From positions 248,001 to 312,000 of the forward strand of contig NZ_JACDIS010000002.1 of NCBI RefSeq assembly GCF_013839525.1: 64,000 bases of DNA, in the 5' to 3' direction. This DNA is from Chthonobacter rhizosphaerae. Its GTDB lineage: Bacteria > Pseudomonadota > Alphaproteobacteria > Rhizobiales > Pleomorphomonadaceae. This document shows, in pieces, positions 52,201-60,442 of this stretch. The translations under genes were made by a program, and so were the position numbers. Under the pieces are notes generated by a model, which saw only the letters and a list, made by a program, of their open reading frames with translations, was not told the DNA's origin and searched no databases. Every line of letters starts with the position of its first letter. Within the stretch, counting starts at the first letter, position 1.

Positions 52201-52284
52201 ACCCCGTCACCCGTTTCGTGCTACTCGCCTACACGGGAAGAGAGCGGGCGGCGGGCGCGGGGGCGGCCGCCGCCTTGTGCTTTC

Positions 52285-53286
52285 TCAGGAGCCCTTGCTG
52301 AGCTCGGTCCAGTAGGTGCCGGCGGCGAAGGTGGCGGACTTGCCGACGAGGTCGGGGCCGCCGAGGTCGGCGAGGACCTTGAAGAGGGTTTCGGCGTCGG
52401 CGACTTCCTCGGCGACCGGCCGGCTCGGGATGCCTTGGCGGAAGCGGTCGCGGAGGGCGTGGAGGGTCGGGTCGTCGTCGGCGCGGACGAGGGGGCGGAT
52501 GCGCTCCCATTCGGCGTCGGACGACTTCAGGATCTGCTTGGCCTCGCGGGAGGCGGCGACGAAGCCCTTGGCGGCCTCCAGGTTCTCGGTCGCCCACTTC
52601 TCGCTGAAGACATAGCCGACCGCCGAGATCGCGCCCTTGGCGCCCATCGCGATGGCGGCGTCCTCGCCGGAGATGAGGGTGCGGAAGCCCTTGGCCTCCA
52701 GACGGGCGGCGAAGTTCCAGAAGGTGAGGGCGGCGTCGAGCTCGCCCGATTCCAGCTTCTCCGAGAGGAGCGGCGGCGCGCCGAACTGCGGGGACGTCTC
52801 GGCGGCGAGGTCGAAGTTGAAGTCGCGCTTGGCGAGGCCCTGGAGCAGCAGCCAGTTCTTGTCGAGCGGCCCGCCGGCGACGCCGACGCGCTTGCCCTTG
52901 AGGTCGGCGAGGGTCTTGATCGGGCTATCGCCCGGAACCATGACCGAGCCGACCGACGAGGAGAAGGGCACGAAGGTGAGGTCGGACCCCTCGCCGCGCT
53001 CGCGGGCGACGAGCAGCCAGTCGGACGTGATCACGTCCACGTCGCCGGCCTGGAGGGCGATGCGGGTCGCCTCGTTGTTGGCGACCTCGACCACATCGAG
53101 CGTGAAGCCGTGCTTCTTGTCGAGGCCGTTCTCGCGGATGACGTTGAGCTCCCAGTTCACGGTGCCGGTCTTCAGCACGGCGATCCGGATCGTTCCGCCG
53201 GCCGCGAAGGCCGGCCGCGCCGCGAGCGCAAGGCCGGTGCCGGCCATGACGCCCAGGAACTGGCGCTTGCTGAGAATGAAGGTCAT
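52285..53286 (-). CDS. ABC transporter substrate-binding protein (NMT1/SsuA-like), orphan
   Basis: 333 aa. The N-terminus has a twin-positive, hydrophobic signal (SKRQFLGVMAGTGLALAARPAFAA). The NMT1-like core has RIAVLKTGTVNWELNVIR, DVDVITSDWLLVA and LADLKGKRVGVAGGPLDKN. This group binds sulfonates, nitrate-like or thiamine-precursor ligands. No permease or ATPase gene is next to it, so it is an orphan here, separated from the LacI operon by 490 bp. Ligand unknown. Confidence 0.88.
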   Translation of the reverse strand: MTFILSKRQFLGVMAGTGLALAARPAFAAGGTIRIAVLKTGTVNWELNVIRENGLDKKHGFTLDVVEVANNEATRIALQAGDVDVITSDWLLVARERGEGSDLTFVPFSSSVGSVMVPGDSPIKTLADLKGKRVGVAGGPLDKNWLLLQGLAKRDFNFDLAAETSPQFGAPPLLSEKLESGELDAALTFWNFAARLEAKGFRTLISGEDAAIAMGAKGAISAVGYVFSEKWATENLEAAKGFVAASREAKQILKSSDAEWERIRPLVRADDDPTLHALRDRFRQGIPSRPVAEEVADAETLFKVLADLGGPDLVGKSATFAAGTYWTELSKGS

Positions 53287-53532
53287 CGATGAGTCCTCCC
53301 GTGAGGCGGCGCGTCGAGCGCGCCCGTCCCTTGTTCTTCGAACGCATTCCGGTTCGCGGGGACGGCGGCGCGTCGCGCGCGCGATCGCCCGTCGGTCGCC
53401 CGCGGTCGACGCCGACGGTAGGGACGGCGGTCGCCCGCCGCAATGCGGCCCTTCGGCTCGCCGAGGTTAAATTTTTGTAATCCCCACGCCGCTTTAGCGC
53501 CGCCCGCACGGGTCCGGCGCGGCATCGGCAGG

Positions 53533-53548
53533 GCTTCACGCGTGAAGC
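53533..53548. promoter_or_regulatory. Perfect 16-bp palindrome GCTTCACGCGTGAAGC
   Basis: Two 8-bp arms meet without a spacer. It is the sort of site bound by a symmetric dimer (LacI, GntR or TetR type). It lies about 250 bp from the SBP start and 230 bp from the LacI start. Confidence 0.45.
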
Positions 53549-53606
53549 ACGCGGAGTTCTGGCAACTGCTAATTTGCATGACAATAAAGACACCGTCCGG
53601 AATGAC

Positions 53607-53636
53607 TTGACAATGAGAAGCGAACGGGACTTAAAT
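53607..53636 (+). promoter_or_regulatory. Sigma-70-type promoter for the LacI gene
   Basis: TTGACA (53607-53612), 18-nt spacer, TTAAAT (53631-53636). The -35 is a perfect match and the -10 fair. The start point would fall near 53642, right at the operator-like site. Confidence 0.55.
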
Positions 53637-53642
53637 AGCGCA

Positions 53643-53656
53643 TGTCAACGTTGTCA
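53643..53656 (+). promoter_or_regulatory. Operator-like site TGTCAACGTTGTCA
   Basis: One base away from the perfect palindrome TGACAACGTTGTCA. It overlaps the predicted start point. A weaker relative (TGGACACGGTGTCA) is at 53684-53697, and a third, TGACAACGATGTCA, at the SBP start codon. The pattern suggests LacI-family autoregulation. Confidence 0.55.
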
Positions 53657-53777
53657 CTTGAGCTTGGCCGTAAGGCCGGGCTTTGGACACGGTGTCACCT
53701 GACTGTCGAATGCTCGTCCGACCCGAAGCGGTCTAGACTGGCGTTCCAACGAGAACAGCAGGGGGAGGAATGCGGTC

Positions 53778-54800
53778 GTGGTAACCTTGCGAGATGTGGC
53801 CCGCATGGCGGGTGTGTCCGCGAAAACCGTGTCGCGCGTGGTCAACGACGACCCCGCCGTGCACTCGGAGACGCGCGACGCCATCCTGGCCGTAATCCGG
53901 CAGCTCGACTACGTGCCCGACCACGCCGCCCGCATGATGCGGGCGGGAACGTCCAGCGTCGTCGGCCTGATGACCGACGTCGTGGCGACCACCCCCTACT
54001 CGGTCGACATCGTCCGCGGAGCGCAGGATGCCTTGCGCCGGGACGGCCGCACGCTCCTGATCGCCAACACGGAGGGCGACCGGGTGCTGGAGCGGGAATA
54101 CTGGCGGATGTTCCGGGCCCACAAGGTCTCCGGCGTCATCTACGCCACCATGTACCACCGGCCGCTGGACCTCGGGGAGCCGGAGTTCGCCAGGACGATC
54201 GTGCTCGCCAACTGCTTCTCGCCGAAGGGCGACTGCCCGGCGATCGTGCCGGACGACGAACTCGGCGGCTACGCGCAGGCCGCCCATCTGCTGCGGCTCG
54301 GCCATCGGCGGATCGGCATCGTGTCGCTGAACCCGGTGCTCCGGGCGTCGGTGCTGCGCGGCGCCGGCTTCCGGACGGCATTCGCGGAATTCGACGTGCC
54401 GTTCGAGCCGGACCTGGAGCGGCCCGGGTTCACCGGTCCGATCGGCGAGGAGATGATCGTCGCCTACGAGGCGGCGCTCGACCTTCTCCGCCGGCCGAAC
54501 CGGCCGACGGCGATCATCTGCGGCAACGACAAGATCGCCATGCAGGTCTACGGGGCGGCGGCGAGCCTGGGGCTCTCCATCCCGCAGGACCTGTCGGTGA
54601 TGGGCTTCGACGACATGACCGTGATCGCCGAAACCCTGAGGCCGGCCCTCACCACCGTGGGCCTGCCCTATTTCGAGATCGGGCGGCGGTCCGTGGAGAT
54701 CATGGCCGGGTTGCCGGCCGCTCCGCAGGCCGAACGCCACCAACCGATCCTGGTGCCGTGCCCGCTGGTGGAGCGGGACTCGTGCCGGGCCATCGCCTGA
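53778..54800 (+). CDS. LacI-family transcriptional regulator
   Basis: 340 aa from a GTG with GGGAGGA 6-8 nt upstream. The helix-turn-helix is VTLRDVARMAGVSAKTVSRVV and is followed by the hinge DHAARMMRAG; the ligand-binding core is periplasmic-binding-protein-like (TAIICGNDKIAMQVYGAA, VMGFDDMTVIA). Likely represses the ABC transporter and glycosidase genes downstream, with a sugar as inducer. Starts 95 bp before the SBP gene. Confidence 0.94.
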   Translation: MVTLRDVARMAGVSAKTVSRVVNDDPAVHSETRDAILAVIRQLDYVPDHAARMMRAGTSSVVGLMTDVVATTPYSVDIVRGAQDALRRDGRTLLIANTEGDRVLEREYWRMFRAHKVSGVIYATMYHRPLDLGEPEFARTIVLANCFSPKGDCPAIVPDDELGGYAQAAHLLRLGHRRIGIVSLNPVLRASVLRGAGFRTAFAEFDVPFEPDLERPGFTGPIGEEMIVAYEAALDLLRRPNRPTAIICGNDKIAMQVYGAAASLGLSIPQDLSVMGFDDMTVIAETLRPALTTVGLPYFEIGRRSVEIMAGLPAAPQAERHQPILVPCPLVERDSCRAIA

Positions 54801-54894
54801 GGCGCCCGCGCCTCCAGGCTCAGCATCGACGTGCAGTTCATTCTTGAAAGGACGGCCGGGACGGGAGCCTGGCCGCGTAGGGAGGAGATTGGAT

Positions 54895-56202
54895 ATGACA
54901 ACGATGTCAAAGGGCATTCTGGGCGGCGTCGTCGCGCGCGGCGCGGGTCTCGCAGCGCTTCTGGCGCTGTCGCTGACGTCCGTGTCGGCGGCGACCCTGA
55001 AGGTCTGGCACCACGGCGGCCGCGGCGACGGGGAGAGCGCCAACGTGGCCGCGCAGATCGAGGCCTGGAACAAGGCCAACCCGGACATGACGGCCGAACT
55101 CGTGCAGCTACCGGAAGGCGCCTACAACGAGCAGGTGCAGGCCGCGGCGCTGGCGGGCAGCCTGCCTGACCTCCTGGACTTCGACGGCCCGAACTACGCG
55201 AACTACGTGTGGTCCGGCTACCTGGCGCCGCTCGACGGGCTCATCGACCCGGCCGTGACGGCGAACCTCCTGCCGTCGATCGTCTCGCAGGGGACCTACG
55301 CGCCGGACGGCAAGCTCTACGCGGTGGGGCAGTTCGACAGCGGGCTGGCGCTCTGGGCGTCGAAGTCGCTGCTGGAGAAGGCGGGCGTCCGGATCCCGAC
55401 CGGCCTCGCCGACGCCTGGACGCTGGCGGAGTTCGAAGACGCGCTCGCCAAGCTGAAGGCGGCGGGTGTGGAGTATCCGCTGGACCTGAAGCTCAACTAC
55501 GGCAAGGGCGAGTGGTACACCTACGGGTTCTCGCCGATCGTTCAGTCGTTCGGCGGCGACCTGATCGACCGGACGACCTGGAAGGCCGAGGGCACGCTGA
55601 ACTCCGAAGGCTCGGTGAAGGCGCTGACGGCGCTCCAGGGCTGGGTTAAGGCGGGCTACGTTGTGCCGGCCTCGGCGGGCGACGACGCCTTCTACGGCAA
55701 GAAGTCGGCCGCGATCTCGCTCGTCGGCCACTGGCAGTACGGCGCCCACACGGCGGCGCTCGGCGACGACCTCCTGCTGCTGCCGATGCCGAAGTTCGGC
55801 GACAAGGCGGTGACGGGGCAGGGCTCCTGGGCCTGGGGCATCCCGGCGGCGGGCGCCAACAAGGAGGCGGCGGGCAAGCTGCTGTCCTTCCTGATGAACG
55901 ACGAGAACGTGCTCTCGATCACCAAACAGAACGGCGCGGTGCCGGGCACCAAGTCGGCGGCGGCTGCGGCCGACCTGTTCAAGCCGGGCGGCGCGCTCGC
56001 CCTCTACGTGGAGCAGCTGAACGCCATCGCGGTGCCCCGGCCGGCCCATCCGGGCTATCCGGTGATCACGGCGGCCTTCGCGCAGGCGGTGGACGACGTG
56101 GTCAACGGCGCCGACCCGAAGGCGGCGCTCGACACGGCGGCGGCGGCCATCGACGAGGACATCGCGGCGAACAGCGGCTACCCGCCCTTCGCCAAGGAGT
56201 GA
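54895..56202 (+). CDS. Sugar ABC transporter substrate-binding protein
   Basis: 435 aa, family 1 extracellular solute-binding protein. Signal peptide about residues 10-35, then KVWHHGGRGDGESANVAAQIEAWN and the conserved GSLPDLLDFDGPNYANYV. The ATG follows GGGAGGAG; a second Met three codons on is also possible. Binds a sugar or oligosaccharide in the periplasm. First gene of an SBP-permease-permease-glycosidase-ATPase series. Confidence 0.93.
   Translation: MTTMSKGILGGVVARGAGLAALLALSLTSVSAATLKVWHHGGRGDGESANVAAQIEAWNKANPDMTAELVQLPEGAYNEQVQAAALAGSLPDLLDFDGPNYANYVWSGYLAPLDGLIDPAVTANLLPSIVSQGTYAPDGKLYAVGQFDSGLALWASKSLLEKAGVRIPTGLADAWTLAEFEDALAKLKAAGVEYPLDLKLNYGKGEWYTYGFSPIVQSFGGDLIDRTTWKAEGTLNSEGSVKALTALQGWVKAGYVVPASAGDDAFYGKKSAAISLVGHWQYGAHTAALGDDLLLLPMPKFGDKAVTGQGSWAWGIPAAGANKEAAGKLLSFLMNDENVLSITKQNGAVPGTKSAAAAADLFKPGGALALYVEQLNAIAVPRPAHPGYPVITAAFAQAVDDVVNGADPKAALDTAAAAIDEDIAANSGYPPFAKE
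54896..54909 (+). promoter_or_regulatory. Operator-like site TGACAACGATGTCA over the SBP start codon
   Basis: Arms TGACA/TGTCA flank ACGA. It overlaps codons 1-5 of the substrate-binding protein gene and matches 13 of 14 positions of the ideal palindrome seen near the LacI promoter. A roadblock or DNA-loop role is possible. Confidence 0.5.
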
Positions 56203-56361
56203 GCCGCCGGGCGGCTCCGCGCCCCGCGAGGCCGCGGGGCCGCCCGTCTCCCCGATCCACCCGGCACGATCCGGACGACCGCCCCGACCGGGCGGGCCGG
56301 CCGGTCGCGCCCGTCCGCCGCCGCACCCTCACGAGTGGACCGCGCCGGCGAGGTCACCGCC

Positions 56362-57267
56362 ATGTCCAGACCGAGATCCCGGCTTCACGACCAGTCCCGG
56401 CCCGCGCTCGCCCTGATGGCGCCCGCCGGCGTGCTGATCGTCGTCTTCATCATCGCGCCCTTCCTCCTCTCGCTGGTGCTCTCCTTCACCAACCAGCGGC
56501 TGGTGCCGAACCCGAACCTGCCGACGGCGTCGGTGGGCGTCGCGAATTACGTGCGCCTGCTCGGCAGCGGGGAGTTCTGGCAGGCGTTCCGCAACACCTT
56601 CACGTTCGCGCTCCTGACGGTGCCGCTGCAGTCGGCGCTGGCGCTGGGGGCGGCGATGCTGGTGAACTCGCGGCTGCCGGCCCGCAACGTGTTCCGCGGG
56701 ATCTTCTTCCTGCCGACCGTGCTGACCATGGTGGTGGTCGTGGTGATCTGGTCGAACCTCTACCAGATCAACGGCTTCTTCAACGCGGTGGTGCGGACGA
56801 TGACGTTCGGCGCGCATCCGGGGTTCGACTGGCTGGCGAACCCGTATCTGGCGATGCCGTCCATCGTGCTCGTGTCCATGTGGCAGGGCTTCGGCTTCCA
56901 GATGGTGATCTACCTGGCCGGCCTGCAGAGCATCAACCCGGAGCTCTACGAGGCGGCCCGGGTGGACGGGGCGACGCGGTGGCAGGAATTCTGGGCCGTC
57001 ACCATGCCGGGCCTCCGGAACACCCACATCTTCGTGCTCGTGACCACGACCATCCTGGCGCTGAAGCTGTTCGCCCAGGTGGATCTTCTCACCAAGGGCG
57101 GGCCGCTCGGCTCCACCCAGACGGTGGTGCGGCTGATCTACGAGACCGGGTTCCGCAAGGGGCAGGTCGGCATGGCGGCGGCGCTGTCGGTGATCTTCTT
57201 CCTGGTCGTCCTCGCCATCTCGGTCGGCCAGCGGGTGTTCCTCAAGGAAGACAGGGAGGTCGCATGA
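56362..57267 (+). CDS. Sugar ABC transporter permease (MalF-type)
   Basis: 301 aa, six transmembrane helices. The cytoplasmic EAA loop is YEAARVDGATRWQEFWAVTMP split, which docks on the ATPase. The start MSRPRSRLHDQ is used because a helix begins 20 residues later; upstream frame is not family-like. 159 bp after the SBP and overlapping the next permease by 4 bp. Confidence 0.94.
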   Translation: MSRPRSRLHDQSRPALALMAPAGVLIVVFIIAPFLLSLVLSFTNQRLVPNPNLPTASVGVANYVRLLGSGEFWQAFRNTFTFALLTVPLQSALALGAAMLVNSRLPARNVFRGIFFLPTVLTMVVVVVIWSNLYQINGFFNAVVRTMTFGAHPGFDWLANPYLAMPSIVLVSMWQGFGFQMVIYLAGLQSINPELYEAARVDGATRWQEFWAVTMPGLRNTHIFVLVTTTILALKLFAQVDLLTKGGPLGSTQTVVRLIYETGFRKGQVGMAAALSVIFFLVVLAISVGQRVFLKEDREVA

Positions 57268-58106
57268 CCACGCGCTCCGAACGCCTGCTCCAGCTCGCCC
57301 TCGCGCTCCTCGTGGTGCTGATCGTGCTGGCGCCGCTCGCCCTGATGGTGGCGACGTCGCTGAAGGGCGACGAGGGCCGCATCCTCCTCGACATCGGGTC
57401 GCTCGCGGCCTTCTGGGTGAGCCCCGGGGAGGCGAGCCTGACCAACTACGTCCAGGTGCTGTCGTCGGCGACGCAGCCCTTCCTGCGCTTCCTGTTCAAC
57501 TCGGTCTTCGTGGTCGGCTGGATCGTGGGCGTCGGGATCTTCGTGAACTCGGCGGCCGCCTTCGCGCTGTCGCGGATGCGGTTCCGGGGCCGGAACCTGA
57601 TCCTGGCTGTGGTGGTGGCGCTCATCATCATCCCGATGGAGGCGCTCGCCATCCCGCTGCTCCTGATGGTGAACCGGGTGGGCTGGCTGGACAGCTACCA
57701 GGCGCAGATCGTGCCCTTCATCGCGCACCCGTTCTCGATCTTCCTGTTCTACCAGTTCTTCGCCAAGCTGCCGAAGGACATCGACGAGGCGGCCTACGTG
57801 GAGGGGGCCTCGCCGTTTCAGGTCTACTGGAAGATCGCGCTGCCTCTCTCCGGCCCGGTGATCGCCACCGTCGCCATCCTGCAGAGCCTGGAATACTGGA
57901 ACGCCTATCTCTGGCCGCTGATGGTGACGCGCGGACCGGAGGTGCGGCCGGTGTCGCTGGCGCTCGCCCAGTTCTTCGGCACCCCGCCGCCGACCTGGGG
58001 CGACCTGATGGCCTTCTCGGTGATGATGAGCCTGCCGATCCTCATCCTCTATCTCGCGTTCCAGCGCTGGTTCATCCAGTCGGTCGTGGCGAGCGCGGTG
58101 AAGTGA
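57264..58106 (+). CDS. Sugar ABC transporter permease (MalG-type)
   Basis: 280 aa, six helices. EAA loop IDEAAYVEGASPFQVYWKI, then the usual LPLSGP. ATGA overlap with the upstream permease. Its last residues end VVASAVK. With its partner it forms the membrane channel of the importer. Confidence 0.95.
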   Translation: MTTRSERLLQLALALLVVLIVLAPLALMVATSLKGDEGRILLDIGSLAAFWVSPGEASLTNYVQVLSSATQPFLRFLFNSVFVVGWIVGVGIFVNSAAAFALSRMRFRGRNLILAVVVALIIIPMEALAIPLLLMVNRVGWLDSYQAQIVPFIAHPFSIFLFYQFFAKLPKDIDEAAYVEGASPFQVYWKIALPLSGPVIATVAILQSLEYWNAYLWPLMVTRGPEVRPVSLALAQFFGTPPPTWGDLMAFSVMMSLPILILYLAFQRWFIQSVVASAVK

Positions 58107-58177
58107 CCCCATGGGCGGGGCGGCCGCCGGCGGCGCGGCCGTTCCGCCCCCCTTCTGCCTCTCCAAGGAGACACCCG

Positions 58178-59185
58178 ATGGCCTTTCGTCCGGAAGACCG
58201 CTTCGTCTGGGACTACTGGATCGTCCGCAACGGCGCGGACTACCACATGTTCTTCCTGAACGCGCCGCGGTCCATCGGCGACCCGGAGCTGAGGCACTGG
58301 AACGTCTCGATCGGGCATGCGGTGTCGCGCGACCTCACCACCTGGACCGAGCTGCCGCCCGCGCTGACGCCTGCCGACGGGCCGGCGTGGGACGACTACA
58401 CCACGTGGACCGGATCGATGATCCGGCGGCCGGACGGGCGGTGGATGCTGTTCTACACCGGCACCTGCCGGGCGGAGAACGGTCTGAAGCAGCGGATCGG
58501 CGCGGCGGTTTCGGACGACCTCGTCCGCTTCGAGCGGCTGCCGGAAAACCCGCTGCTTCAGGTGGACACGCGCTGGTACGAGGTGCTGGAGGCGAACCTC
58601 TGGCACGACCAGGCCTGGCGCGACCCGTGGATCTTCCGGGTGCCGGGCGACGAGCGCTGGCACATGGCGTTCACCGCCCGCGGCCTGGAGGGGCCGGCGT
58701 TCGGGCGCGGCGTCGTCGGGCATGCGACCTCGCCGGACCTCGTCGCCTGGACGGTGGAGCCGCCGCTCGCCGCGCCCGGCCTCTACGGCCAGATGGAGGT
58801 GCCGCAGATCTTCGAGCGGGGAGGGCGCTGGTACATGCTGTTCTGCCTCGCCCACGAGCATTTCGAACCGGCCTACGTGGCGACCGGCCGGCCGGGGGTG
58901 GTGACCGGCACGCACTACCTGATGGCGGATCATCCGCTGGGGCCCTGGCGCCTGCCGGAAGACCGGTTCCTGGTGGGCGACCCGGTGGGGCGGCTCTATG
59001 CGGGCCGGATCACCGAGGCGCCGGACGGCGGCCTGGTGTTCATGGGATTTGAGAACCTCGACGGGGACCGGCGCTTCGTCGGCGGCATCTCCGACCCGCT
59101 GCCGGTGACCGTGCTCACCGACGGGCGGCTCCAGGTGGACGCCAGCCGCTACGGGATCGAACCGGCGGCGCGTTCCGGCGAATGA
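58178..59185 (+). CDS. Five-bladed beta-propeller glycoside hydrolase (GH32/GH68/GH43-like)
   Basis: 335 aa, no signal peptide, so cytoplasmic. FVWDYWIVRNGADYHMFFL places an Asp in a VWDXW context like GH68; AWRDPWIFRVPG is the RDP motif and GQMEVPQIFERGG carries the likely acid/base Glu. These three are the clan J/F catalytic set. AAGGAG precedes the start. It probably acts on the imported oligosaccharide, which could be a fructoside, but family placement needs a profile search. Confidence 0.78.
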   Translation: MAFRPEDRFVWDYWIVRNGADYHMFFLNAPRSIGDPELRHWNVSIGHAVSRDLTTWTELPPALTPADGPAWDDYTTWTGSMIRRPDGRWMLFYTGTCRAENGLKQRIGAAVSDDLVRFERLPENPLLQVDTRWYEVLEANLWHDQAWRDPWIFRVPGDERWHMAFTARGLEGPAFGRGVVGHATSPDLVAWTVEPPLAAPGLYGQMEVPQIFERGGRWYMLFCLAHEHFEPAYVATGRPGVVTGTHYLMADHPLGPWRLPEDRFLVGDPVGRLYAGRITEAPDGGLVFMGFENLDGDRRFVGGISDPLPVTVLTDGRLQVDASRYGIEPAARSGE

Positions 59186-59272
59186 TGTGCCGAATGATGT
59201 ACAGTGACAACAAGCACGAGCGGGCAGGGGGCGCGAGCCCCCCTCACCTGCCGGCATGAAGGGAGGAGACCG

Positions 59273-60400
<1,128 letters not shown>

Positions 60401-60408
60401 GCGGGGCG

Positions 60409-60442
60409 GCGCGCCGGACGGTTCCGAGGGGACCCGGCGCGC
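60409..60442. terminator. Hairpin between converging genes
   Basis: A 9-bp perfect stem (60409-60417 with 60434-60442), 16-nt loop, lying in the 42 bp between the ATPase gene and the caspase-Sel1 gene. No T run in either direction, so it is a candidate only. Confidence 0.4.

Larger units (their letters stand above)
53287..53777. promoter_or_regulatory. Divergent control region of the orphan SBP and the LacI gene
   Basis: About 490 bp without a gene. It holds a perfect 16-bp palindrome at 53533-53548, a sigma-70-like promoter at 53607-53636 and operator-like sites at 53643-53656 and 53684-53697, all described separately. A less GC-rich part runs from about 53570 to 53660. Confidence 0.6.

Noticed and set aside
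51893-52301. Repeat-protein gene in the 93-bp tandem array
   Set aside because: Open on both strands because the period is a multiple of three; no ribosome site and the content is a palindromic DNA repeat.
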